From: CAVURS01 sp963795385
Lineage (GTDB): Bacteria > Actinomycetota > Actinomycetes > Actinomycetales > CAVURS01
Direction of reading: 5' to 3'
DNA length: 64,000 nucleotides
NCBI GenBank assembly: GCA_963795385.1
Contig: CAWCHK010000012.1
Location: 5,331-69,330, forward strand
Under the pieces are notes generated by a model, which saw only the letters and a list, made by a program, of their open reading frames with translations, ran no database searches and was not told where the DNA came from. Positions 27,130 to 34,210 of this stretch are shown here, in pieces. The position numbers were made by a program, and so were the translations under genes. The stretch's first letter is position 1. Each line of letters starts with the position of its first letter.

Positions 27130-27673
27130 GATCGCCGTCATCGGCTCGGCCCGGATCGGCCCCGGCGACCCCCGCCATGCCGACGCCGTACGGCTCGGGT
27201 CGGCGCTGGCCGACGCCGGCTGGACGGTGATGACCGGTGGGTACGGCGGCCTGATGGGGGCGACCGCCTCCGGTGCCGCCGCGCAGGGCGGCCACACGGT
27301 GGGCCTGCCGATGAGCGCGTGGGACCACCTCACCCCGGACCCGCACCACGTCGAGCTCCGCTGGAGCCAGGACTACGCCGAGCGGATGCGCCACCTGCTG
27401 GCGGCCACCGTGGTCGTCGCACTGCCCGGTGGCGTCGGGACGCTGGCCGAGGCGAGCTCGGTCTGGGCCGCGGTCCAGACCGAGCCGGGCTCGGCCTCGT
27501 TGGTCCTGGTGGGCGCGGGCTGGAGCCGGCTCCGCGACGCCTTCGGTGCGGAGCTGGTCATCGACGCCGCCGACCTCGCGCTGGCGCACGCCGTCGGCTC
27601 GGTCGACGAGGTCGTGCCGCTGCTCGAGCGGCTGCTGGCCGACCCGGACCAGACCCTGTCCGCTCGCGGCTAG
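27104..27673 (+). CDS. LOG family protein (nucleotide phosphoribohydrolase-like)
   Basis: Rossmann-like protein of 189 residues. Characteristic motifs are MTGGYGGLMGA near residue 44 and LPGGVGTLAE near residue 107, where the PGGxGTxxE loop binds the phosphate/ribose of the substrate. Family members cleave N-glycosidic bonds of AMP or cytokinin ribotides; many bacterial ones are not characterised. GTG 27104 has an AAGAAGGG ribosome site and overlaps the phosphoesterase end by 26 bases. Its place after a glycation-product operon is suggestive but not proof of a shared pathway. Confidence 0.78.
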   Translation: MATSSSPVEIAVIGSARIGPGDPRHADAVRLGSALADAGWTVMTGGYGGLMGATASGAAAQGGHTVGLPMSAWDHLTPDPHHVELRWSQDYAERMRHLLAATVVVALPGGVGTLAEASSVWAAVQTEPGSASLVLVGAGWSRLRDAFGAELVIDAADLALAHAVGSVDEVVPLLERLLADPDQTLSARG

Positions 27674-27680
27674 CTCCAGG

Positions 27681-27708
27681 GCGACGGGGTCGCGCCGGAC
27701 TCCGTCGC
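27681..27708. terminator. hairpin between convergent genes
   Basis: Inverted repeat with arms of 11 bases (GCGACGGGGTC at 27681-27691 and GACTCCGTCGC at 27698-27708), one G-T wobble and a 6-base loop. It lies between the LOG gene and the convergent SGNH hydrolase, fitting a two-way terminator. There is no T-run. Confidence 0.5.
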
Positions 27709-27725
27709 GAGGTGACGTCGGTCGG

Positions 27726-28562
27726 TCAGGCCAACGGCGCGAAGCCCTGGGCCACCAGCGTTGCGGCGATGGCCTGGTTGCCCTTCTCCGACGGGTGGGT
27801 GTAGTCGCCGCCGAGCAGGTCGCCGGACGGCCTGTCCCCGCGGGGGCCGTTGAACCGGTGGTAGATGTCGGCGCACCCGAAGCCGTTCGCCGTCGCAGCC
27901 GAGCACAGCATGGCGTTCCACAGGTCGATGAACGTCGTGGTCGTCCGCTCCTCGGCCTGGGTGAGCCGGATCCCCGGGGCGCCGATCCAGTCGTTGTAGC
28001 GGTTGAGCGTTCGCAGGACCGTGGGCCGCCCGCGCCGCCAGCCGGCCACCGTCGCGAACAGCCGCTCGTACTGCGGGCGGTACGTCGCCGCCGACGCGAC
28101 GGCGCAGCTGCGGGTCATCTTCGACCAGTCGGGGATGTCGTTGGCGTCGAGCGCTCCGCCACAGGGCTTGTCCTGGTTGAGCTCCAGGCTGTTGTGGGCG
28201 ATCCCGACGACGATGACGTCGGCAGCGGTGAGCTGTCCCTTGAAGGTCTGGAGCTCGTCCAGGAGCATCGGCAAGGTCAGCCCGTTGTGCTGGGAGAGGT
28301 TCTCGACGGTGACCTTCTGGCCGGAGGCAGCCTCGAGCGCGCTGGCGTAGCGTGCCACGAAGCCGGTGCACCCCGGGCAGTCGTCCGGGCTGTTGAACGG
28401 GATCGAGTCCCCGATGGCCACCAGGTGCAGGGCACCGGCCGCCCTGGCCGGGGACGACGCGCCACCGCTGCTGCCACCACTGCTGCAAGTGCTGCTGCAG
28501 GCGACCAGAACCGCCAGGACAGCGAGCGCGACCCAGCCGCGGACCCAGTTCACTTGTTGCAT
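27726..28562 (-). CDS. SGNH-hydrolase-type lipoprotein
   Basis: Secreted esterase-like protein of 278 residues. ATG 28562 gives a lipoprotein signal ending ALAVLAVLVACSS. The mature part has LVAIGDSIPFN (block I with nucleophile Ser), IVVGIAHNSLE (block III region) and DYTHPSEKGNQAIA (block V with catalytic Asp and His). It overlaps the upstream SGNH gene by 13 bases. Substrates of such extracellular SGNH proteins are often acetylated polysaccharides or lipids. The sigma factor at the head of the operon suggests envelope-stress control. Confidence 0.8.
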   Translation of the reverse strand: MQQVNWVRGWVALAVLAVLVACSSTCSSGGSSGGASSPARAAGALHLVAIGDSIPFNSPDDCPGCTGFVARYASALEAASGQKVTVENLSQHNGLTLPMLLDELQTFKGQLTAADVIVVGIAHNSLELNQDKPCGGALDANDIPDWSKMTRSCAVASAATYRPQYERLFATVAGWRRGRPTVLRTLNRYNDWIGAPGIRLTQAEERTTTTFIDLWNAMLCSAATANGFGCADIYHRFNGPRGDRPSGDLLGGDYTHPSEKGNQAIAATLVAQGFAPLA

Positions 28563-29437
28563 GGCAACACTCCTGGCCGGCAGGGCTCCGATCGCTCGGC
28601 CTTGGACATGGCCTCCCATGCGACGGCGGCGGCCTCGGCATGCCCCGCGATGGAGAAGTGGTTGAGATCGATGGGAGAGGTGAACCCGGGCCGGCTGGGG
28701 GCGTCCCGGAACGCGCCGTCGTCGTACTGGCAGGCGGCGAACCTCGCGCATCCGGCCCGCAGCGCCTCGTCATAGCCGAGGATGATCCGGTCCAGCCGGT
28801 CGAGCTCCGCCGGCACGAGTCGTCCCTCTGGATCGATGAACGCGCACGGCCCGGTTCCGCCCTCGATGACACGCTGCTGGGGCGTCAAGGCCTTGAAGTC
28901 GTTGGCCGGCTTGCCATAGTGGCTCACCACGAAGACCCGCGACGTCGGCAGGCCGGCGGCCAGGGTGGTGAGTACCGACTCGAACGTCCTTTGGAAGCGC
29001 ACGAGGTCCTGCGCCGTCGCCGGACAGGCGATGTCGTTGTCGACGACCTGGATGACGACGAGCGGGTTCGGCGGCCGGGCCGAGACCGCCTGGTGGGCCT
29101 GCCCCAGGACGTCACTCACGGTCGCGCCGCCGCGGGACAGGGAGACCGCGTGGCCCTTGATCTGCGGGTGCACCGCGAGCAGCCGCAGGTAGAGGCTGTC
29201 GACGTCGGGATTGGTTCCGGTGATCCAGGAGTTCGCGCGGGTCTCGACACCGACCGCGCGGTCCGGGTCCGAGCTCTCGCCCGTCGATCCCGAGTGGCCC
29301 AGGGCCACGATCGAGCTCGGGTACCCGACGTACGGCTGCGGCGCGGAGGGCGGCCGCGGCGAGGAGCCACTCCCACAGGCGGGCGCCAGCACGAGCACCG
29401 TGACGGCGGTCGCGAGGACGCGCGTCAGTCGACGCAT
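28550..29437 (-). CDS. SGNH/GDSL-like hydrolase lipoprotein
   Basis: Protein of 295 residues starting MRRLTRVLATAVTVLVLAPACGS, a lipobox signal. IVALGHSGSTGES takes the place of the GDS block, VIQVVDNDIACPAT the block III Asn/Asp region, and PIDLNHFSIAGHAEAA holds the catalytic Asp and His. The first block has GHS rather than GDS, so activity is less certain than in its neighbour. It begins inside the end of the membrane-partner gene (13-base overlap) and runs into the second SGNH gene, forming one operon with the sigma factor. Confidence 0.75.
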   Translation of the reverse strand: MRRLTRVLATAVTVLVLAPACGSGSSPRPPSAPQPYVGYPSSIVALGHSGSTGESSDPDRAVGVETRANSWITGTNPDVDSLYLRLLAVHPQIKGHAVSLSRGGATVSDVLGQAHQAVSARPPNPLVVIQVVDNDIACPATAQDLVRFQRTFESVLTTLAAGLPTSRVFVVSHYGKPANDFKALTPQQRVIEGGTGPCAFIDPEGRLVPAELDRLDRIILGYDEALRAGCARFAACQYDDGAFRDAPSRPGFTSPIDLNHFSIAGHAEAAAVAWEAMSKAERSEPCRPGVLPCNK

Positions 29438-30378
29438 GGCTCGAGCTTGAAGCGGCAGAGCACCGGTGGCATGAGGTCGATGCTCGACAACAGCCCGGCC
29501 AGGTCATGGTCCGCGTCGGGGTCGCCCCAGGTCCAGGCGACCATCACGATGCCCGAGGGCTCGGAGAGGACCACCGCCGTGGACGGCACGCCCGGGACCA
29601 GGCCGAGGTAGGACCGGCCCGGGTAGGGGTCCCGGGCGAGGGCGAAGGTCACCGCACACGTCGCACCGATCAGGCAGTGACCGCGGTAGGCCGTGCCCGC
29701 CCGGGCCACGAGGTGCACCCGCAACGCATCACGTCCGCCGAGCGTGGTCGCGACGACGGCGGCCGGCTGCACCGAGCCGTGGGCCGCCAGCCGCCTGGCC
29801 ACGCCCGCAGCCGACACGCCCTCGGTGTCGCTCATCCGCCCGGAGGCGGTCACCTCGGTCGGGTACTCCGCCAGGACCAGCGCGTCGCCGGTCGCGCTCG
29901 ACCGCAGCAGCAGGCCGCCGAGGGCCGGCATGACGCCACCGCCGGCGACGCCGCCCACTGCCTGGAGGGTCCAGCCCCTCGGCAGGGTGAACGCGAACGG
30001 TGGCGATGTCCCGACGCCCATCGCCACCGACAGGTAGCGGCCGGGTCCGGTCGGGCACGGACCGCCGACGGTCACGTAGTCGGACAGCGAGTCGCCGAAG
30101 GCGAGGGGGCCGCAGAACGGCGGCGCGGCCCGGAACGGCATGGTGCCAACGGGTTTCGGTGAAGCCGGCGCGCTCCGCCAGGAGGGCAGACCGCCCGCGC
30201 CGACGACGACCACCAGCAGGAGCGCCAGGACCGCGGCTGACGCGGCGGCGACCTTCGCCACCGTCCGGCGCCGGTGCACGTCGACGAGCTCGCGGTACGA
30301 CGCGCCGGCATCGCTCGCGGCGGTCACCGCGAGCACGGTTCGACGGGCCGCCGCACAGGCCCTCTCGTCGATGCTCAC
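29425..30378 (-). CDS. membrane partner of the sigma factor, putative anti-sigma-like protein
   Basis: Protein of 317 residues. Residues 1-40 are cytoplasmic, and VAAASAAVLALLLVVVVGAGG (about 44-64) is a single membrane segment followed by a long exported domain with paired cysteines near its start (PPFCGPLAFGD...GGPCPTG) and end (VLCRFKLEPCVD). The architecture and position directly after an ECF sigma gene (ATGA overlap) are those of anti-sigma factors, but no zinc-binding HxxxCxxC motif is seen, so the role is inferred from context. Confidence 0.6.
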   Translation of the reverse strand: MSIDERACAAARRTVLAVTAASDAGASYRELVDVHRRRTVAKVAAASAAVLALLLVVVVGAGGLPSWRSAPASPKPVGTMPFRAAPPFCGPLAFGDSLSDYVTVGGPCPTGPGRYLSVAMGVGTSPPFAFTLPRGWTLQAVGGVAGGGVMPALGGLLLRSSATGDALVLAEYPTEVTASGRMSDTEGVSAAGVARRLAAHGSVQPAAVVATTLGGRDALRVHLVARAGTAYRGHCLIGATCAVTFALARDPYPGRSYLGLVPGVPSTAVVLSEPSGIVMVAWTWGDPDADHDLAGLLSSIDLMPPVLCRFKLEPCVD

Positions 30379-30947
30379 TCCCCCTCACCCCCTGGTGCCG
30401 CCAGCCGTCGGGCCAGCGTGGCTCGGGCCCGGGACAAGTGCGTCTTCACGCTGCCCTCGCTCATGTCCAGCGTCGCGGCGACATCGGCCACCGACAGGTC
30501 GTGGACGTAGAAGAGCGCCACGACCTGCGCCTGGCGGCGGGGCAGCGACCGGACCGCCGCCCAGAAGGTCTCGTCCTCGGCCGCCAGGGCGACGGGCGGG
30601 CGCGGGCGGGCGCCGAGACGCAACAGGGCCCGAGCCTCGACCCCGCGCCGGCGCAGCTGCGATGTCGCGAGGTTGACGCAGACGCGGCGCACCCACATCG
30701 CCGGATCGGCGAGCCGCGAGACCTCTCGCCAGCGCCGGTAGGCGACCAGCAGCGCCTCCTGCGCGATGTCGTCCGAGCTCGGGCCGCCCACCAGCACCCG
30801 GGCCAGCGCGCTGGTCCGCGCGTACTCCCGCCGGTAGAACTCCTCGAACGACACGTCGGGCAGCCGGCCCACCGGGACGGCCAGATCCACCGGCTCCGCC
30901 ATCGCGACGGCGGTCGGTACGTCGGGATCCCGGCGATCCACCCTCAT
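30375..30947 (-). CDS. SigE-family ECF RNA polymerase sigma factor
   Basis: Sigma-70 type factor of 190 residues. Region 2 is SFEEFYRREYARTSALARVL...DDIAQEALLVAYRRW with the promoter-melting helix MWVRRVCVNLATSQLRRRG. Region 4 is LPRRQAQVVALFYVHDLSVADVAATLDMSEGSVKTHLSRARATL, a clear -35-binding helix-turn-helix. It matches the actinomycete SigE/SigM-like ECF class. It heads an operon with a membrane partner and two SGNH lipoproteins. ATG 30947 was preferred to the upstream start at 30971 because region 2 then has the usual length of leader. Confidence 0.87.
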   Translation of the reverse strand: MRVDRRDPDVPTAVAMAEPVDLAVPVGRLPDVSFEEFYRREYARTSALARVLVGGPSSDDIAQEALLVAYRRWREVSRLADPAMWVRRVCVNLATSQLRRRGVEARALLRLGARPRPPVALAAEDETFWAAVRSLPRRQAQVVALFYVHDLSVADVAATLDMSEGSVKTHLSRARATLARRLAAPGGEGE

Positions 30948-31012
30948 ACCCTGCACTCGCCCGGGGCCCACCGGAAGGTTGACAGGGCTCGGATCTCAGA
31001 CTGCACCAGCCG

Positions 31013-31055
31013 TTGACTTTGTCAGGCAAAGCTGCTTATGGTTTGTGACACAAAG
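31013..31055 (+). promoter_or_regulatory. promoter overlapped by two palindromic operators
   Basis: TTGACT at 31013-31018 and TATGGT at 31037-31042 form a sigma-A-like promoter (18-base spacer; TTATGG would give 17). Two related palindromes straddle it: CTTTGTCAGGCAAAG (31017-31031) and TTTGTGACACAAA (31042-31054), with centres 24 bases apart. They are good candidates for the binding sites of the small regulator encoded by the second gene of the operon. Confidence 0.6.
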
Positions 31056-31078
31056 CAGAACCCGAGAGGCGGTCGGCC

Positions 31079-31780
31079 ATGAACCCACAGCACGACGTCA
31101 ACGACACCGCAGCCGCTGACGCCGACGACTGGCTCGACCCCCGAGATGCGGCTGGGCTCCTGAACGATGCCCAGCGCGCGGCGGCAAGAAAGTTGTCGAG
31201 TGACAAACCGCTGCTCTCGGTGTTCTCCGCCCTGGTCGTGCTGGCCACCTACGGCGCGATCTGGTCGTCGTCGCGCGGTCATCATCCCTACCGGGGCCCG
31301 AGTCTCGACGTCGTAGGACTGGTGTACATCCTGGTCGCGGTCTCGGCCCTCGTGACCGTCTCGGTCTACCTCCGCGCGACCGCCGGCGTCACCGGGCGCT
31401 CGCGGCAGGACGCCCGCGCCATGGCGATCCCGGTCGTCGTCGCCATGGTCGGGGTCTACACCTTCGACGGCGCACTGAAGTACGACGGGTTCAACGCGTC
31501 GGTCGTGTACGGCGTCTTCGACGCTGCAGCGCCGTGGCTGGTGGTCGGTGCGGTCCTGGCCGGGTACGCCGCCGCGAAGGAGGACTGGTGGAAGCTGACC
31601 GGTTCGCTCGCGATGATCGTCGTCGCCACAGGCAGCGCGTTCGCCGGTCCCGCGAACGTGTGGGGCGTCCTGGCCGTCGGTGGCTGCTCGCTGCTTCTGG
31701 GCCAGGCCGCGCTCCGCTTCTGGTGGGCACGCTCCGGCTCGACGGGCCGGCTCCCACTGCTTCCGAGTCGCCTGCATTGA
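31079..31780 (+). CDS. hypothetical six-helix membrane protein
   Basis: Protein of 233 residues that I do not recognise by name. A hydrophilic N-terminus with WLDPRDAAGLLNDAQ precedes about six membrane helices, for example LLSVFSALVVLATYGAIW, VGLVYILVAVSALVTVSVY and WGVLAVGGCSLLLGQAALRFWW. Such proteins are commonly paired with a small winged-helix regulator, as here, where the TTG start of the regulator overlaps the stop. The pair is probably autoregulated through the palindromes just upstream. Confidence 0.65.
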   Translation: MNPQHDVNDTAAADADDWLDPRDAAGLLNDAQRAAARKLSSDKPLLSVFSALVVLATYGAIWSSSRGHHPYRGPSLDVVGLVYILVAVSALVTVSVYLRATAGVTGRSRQDARAMAIPVVVAMVGVYTFDGALKYDGFNASVVYGVFDAAAPWLVVGAVLAGYAAAKEDWWKLTGSLAMIVVATGSAFAGPANVWGVLAVGGCSLLLGQAALRFWWARSGSTGRLPLLPSRLH

Positions 31781-32088
31781 CCGCCGACGACCCGCTCGAC
31801 CCGCTGATCCACGCGCCGGCCCGGCTCCGGATCGTGGCCACACTGGCCGCCTTGCGGGTCGGGGACGAGCTGTCGTTCCGCCGGCTCCAGGACCTGATCG
31901 GGCTGACGCCGGGCAACCTCATCACGCACCTGCGCAAGCTCGAGGAGGCCGGCTACGTCACCACTGAGAAGACGGTCAACGGATCCACTCCGAGGACTTC
32001 GGTCTCGCTGACCCCCGACGGACGCACTGCTCTTGACGCGTACCGAGTCGCCCTGAGCAACGTGCTGGGCGGTTCGTTCCAGTCGTGA
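31777..32088 (+). CDS. small winged-helix transcriptional regulator (MarR/HTH_34-like)
   Basis: DNA-binding protein of 103 residues, almost entirely one winged helix: HAPARLRIVATLAALRVGDELSF, RRLQDLIGLTPGNLITHLRKLEEAGYV, and a wing TPRTSVSLTPDGRTAL. The TTG start overlaps the membrane-protein stop as TTGA; no better start with a ribosome site is apparent, and translation coupling is likely. These regulators normally control their own membrane-protein partner. Confidence 0.8.
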   Translation: MTADDPLDPLIHAPARLRIVATLAALRVGDELSFRRLQDLIGLTPGNLITHLRKLEEAGYVTTEKTVNGSTPRTSVSLTPDGRTALDAYRVALSNVLGGSFQS

Positions 32089-32106
32089 CCCGCTGGCCGC
32101 GAGCCC

Positions 32107-32592
32107 TCAACCGATCGGCTGCGTTGCATAGACGGGGGTGAGCTCGCTCCAGCGCGACTTCCACTCCGACGCCTCGCCCGCGAGCGAACGCCCGAGGTCC
32201 TCGAGGTGCGCCTGCCACCCCGCGCCGTAGAAGTGCAGCTTGTCGAGCGGGTGCCCGCGCTCCTCGACGATGAGCCGGGTCCGGCCGGCCTCCTCCGTGA
32301 GCCAGGCCTCGAGCGTCGCCTCGTCGTCGGCGCCGGGCTCCATGGTGAGCAGCAGGTGGCGCGGCGCCTCGCAGGCCTCGATCCGCGCGGGCCCGGTCCA
32401 GGTGCTGGTGAAGGTGGCATGGATCGTGCCGCCGACGCGGAGGTCGCCGCTGACGTCCGCGATCCAGCGGGCCAGCCGCTCCGGGGTCGTACAGGCACTC
32501 CACAGGTCGTCGATGTCGGTGTCGTAGACGTCTTCCACCCGGATGGCTCCGCGCTCGTCGTCCAGCGCTCGCATGGTGGCGGTGATGTTCAT
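32107..32592 (-). CDS. SRPBCC/AHSA1 domain protein
   Basis: Protein of 161 residues with the START-like ligand-binding fold: VEDVYDTDIDDLWSACTTPERLARW near the N-terminus, GGTIHATFTSTWTGPARI in the middle, and GAGWQAHLEDLGRSL at the C-terminal helix. It is translationally coupled (ATGA) to an ArsR regulator, the standard pairing for this group. The ligand is unknown. Confidence 0.82.
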   Translation of the reverse strand: MNITATMRALDDERGAIRVEDVYDTDIDDLWSACTTPERLARWIADVSGDLRVGGTIHATFTSTWTGPARIEACEAPRHLLLTMEPGADDEATLEAWLTEEAGRTRLIVEERGHPLDKLHFYGAGWQAHLEDLGRSLAGEASEWKSRWSELTPVYATQPIG

Positions 32593-32912
32593 GGTCGGGT
32601 CCTCTTCCTCTTGCCTCGGGCGATCTCGGTGTGCAGCGCGTCAAGACGGCCTTGCCACACGGCGCGGTAGGGGCCGAGCCAGGCGTCCAGATCGGCCAGC
32701 GGCTCCGGGCGGAGGCTGTAGATCCGTCGCTGCGCCTCGGCCTGCACGTCGACCAGGCCGGCCTCACGCAGCACCCGGAGGTGCCGTGAGACGCCCGGCC
32801 GGGCGATCGGGAGTGCATCCGCGAGCTCCCCCGCTGTGGCTGGATGATCCCGGAGGATCTCCAGGACCGTACGCCGGCTCTCGTCGGCCAGCGCGTGCAA
32901 GACCAGGTCCAT
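32589..32912 (-). CDS. ArsR family transcriptional regulator
   Basis: Regulator of 107 residues with a clear winged helix: VLHALADESRRTVLEILRDHPATAGELADAL, RPGVSRHLRVLREAGLVDV, and QRRIYSLRPEPL. No metal-binding cysteine pair is present, so it is of the SRPBCC-associated rather than the metal-sensing type. The promoter just upstream places the start of transcription at the ATG, so the message is probably leaderless. Confidence 0.85.
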   Translation of the reverse strand: MDLVLHALADESRRTVLEILRDHPATAGELADALPIARPGVSRHLRVLREAGLVDVQAEAQRRIYSLRPEPLADLDAWLGPYRAVWQGRLDALHTEIARGKRKRTRP

Positions 32913-32919
32913 GACTCGA

Positions 32920-32948
32920 ATGTACCCGGCCGGTTACGTACCCGTCAA
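32920..32948 (-). promoter_or_regulatory. leaderless promoter of the ArsR-SRPBCC operon, inside the end of the VanZ gene
   Basis: On the minus strand TTGACG (32943-32948) is followed after 17 bases by GTACAT (32920-32925), and the ATG at 32912 lies where transcription should begin. GGGTAC occurs twice around the spacer and could be an operator element. The -35 and much of the spacer lie within the last codons of the VanZ-like gene. Confidence 0.5.
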
Positions 32949-33524
32949 GTTACGCACTGGAGGCGTCGCGGACGTCCTCGTGCGACTGCGGCTGACGCCC
33001 GCCTGCGTGACGCCGAGCGCGAGCAGACCGAGCGCGGCGCCGAGGCCGGCCCCAGTCACGTTGTGCACGACGTCCGAGGAGTCGCAGGCCCCGATCCGGT
33101 ACGCCGCCTGGGTCGCCTCGATGCCCACGCTGAGGGCGCTCGCGACGAGAACCGCCGCGGCCGCGCCGACGACAGCGGGCCCGGCGCGACCGGCCGCGAC
33201 GACGGCGAGGAAGGCGAACGGCACGAAGAGCGCGACGTTCAGGACGGTCTCGGCGCTCAGCCCGCCGGGGTCGGTCACCACGCACGCCGTGGCCGCGCGC
33301 GACCAGTCCGCCCCTGCGTGCAGCAGGCCGGGGCGCAGGACGGTCACGTCGGCCACACCGATCAGCGACAACGCCGCGCCGACGGCGGCGAGGCGCACAC
33401 CGCCCCACCGCCCGGCCACCAGCCACGCGACCGGCACCAGGACGAGCGCCAGCAGCACGGTCGGCAGCAGGACGGTGCCGGGGTGGATCACGGTCCGGGC
33501 CACGGCCGCGAGCTGTTCGATCAC
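32934..33524 (-). CDS. VanZ-like family membrane protein
   Basis: Protein of 196 residues with about five helices. The family signature is the segment ALSVGIEATQAAYRIG followed by SDVVHNVTGAGLGAALG. VanZ of enterococcal van clusters raises teicoplanin resistance by an incompletely known mechanism. GTG 33524 is chosen because it overlaps the VanX stop as GTGA, in keeping with the rest of the operon; ATG 33539 is possible. As the last gene of a set with VanX and a D-Ala ligase it supports a glycopeptide-related role for the operon. Confidence 0.8.
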   Translation of the reverse strand: MIEQLAAVARTVIHPGTVLLPTVLLALVLVPVAWLVAGRWGGVRLAAVGAALSLIGVADVTVLRPGLLHAGADWSRAATACVVTDPGGLSAETVLNVALFVPFAFLAVVAAGRAGPAVVGAAAAVLVASALSVGIEATQAAYRIGACDSSDVVHNVTGAGLGAALGLLALGVTQAGVSRSRTRTSATPPVRNLTGT

Positions 33525-34210
33525 CGGCCGGTCGCCCATCGCCGCTGGCCCGGGACGCCCATGGCGATCGGGGCGTAGCGGGTCCGGTCGCGGCCGAGGC
33601 TGTGGGCCCAGTAGCGCTCGCCGTAGGACCAGTGCCACCACTCGGTCGGGTAGTTGACCAGGCCGACCGACGTCAGCACGTGACCGAGCACGCCGCGCAG
33701 CTCGCGGGCCTGGGCGCTGATGCCCCGGGACCCGGTGAAGCAGCGGTTGGCGCTGTCCTCGGGGCTGGCGTTGACGGGCGTACCGAGGTCGAGCTCCACC
33801 CCGTTGTCGTGGCAGAGCGTCAGGTCGACCGCGCCGCCGGTCTGGTGCGGAGCGACCTCCGGCGGCGCCACGAACTTGCTCGCCTCGACGTGGGATCGCG
33901 GGCCGTCCCAGTCCGGGTGCGCGGCGAGCAGCTCGCGTCGATAGTCCTCGAAGTACGCGCGCTGCAGGCTCGGCGGACGGTAGCCCTCGATGACCAGGAG
34001 CTGGAAGCCGCTGGGCAGCAACGACTCCGCGGCCACCAGGCGCTCGACGACGCCGGCCCGGAGGAGCCCGTAGCGGCCGTCGGCATCGGCGAGCCGCCGG
34101 TCGAACCGCAACGCGTCTCGCGCGTCGACCATCGGTTCGCCACACTCCGCGGAGGCGATGCCCGCGATGCGCGGGTCGGACAGGAGGACAGGCCCGGTGG
34201 CGAGGGTCAT
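33521..34210 (-). CDS. vanX: D-alanyl-D-alanine dipeptidase, VanX type
   Basis: Zinc dipeptidase of 229 residues that hydrolyses D-Ala-D-Ala and so removes the normal peptidoglycan precursor. The metal site and catalytic residues are in place: GYRPP (Arg78), HQTGGAVD (His122 and Asp129, zinc ligands) and EWWHWSYG (catalytic Glu190, ligand His193). No signal peptide is seen, as expected for cytosolic VanX and in contrast with periplasmic VanY. The ATG overlaps the ligase stop (ATGA). Orphan chromosomal VanX/DdpX homologues exist, but the linked ligase, VanZ and two-component system favour a van-type role. Confidence 0.88.
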   Translation of the reverse strand: MTLATGPVLLSDPRIAGIASAECGEPMVDARDALRFDRRLADADGRYGLLRAGVVERLVAAESLLPSGFQLLVIEGYRPPSLQRAYFEDYRRELLAAHPDWDGPRSHVEASKFVAPPEVAPHQTGGAVDLTLCHDNGVELDLGTPVNASPEDSANRCFTGSRGISAQARELRGVLGHVLTSVGLVNYPTEWWHWSYGERYWAHSLGRDRTRYAPIAMGVPGQRRWATGR

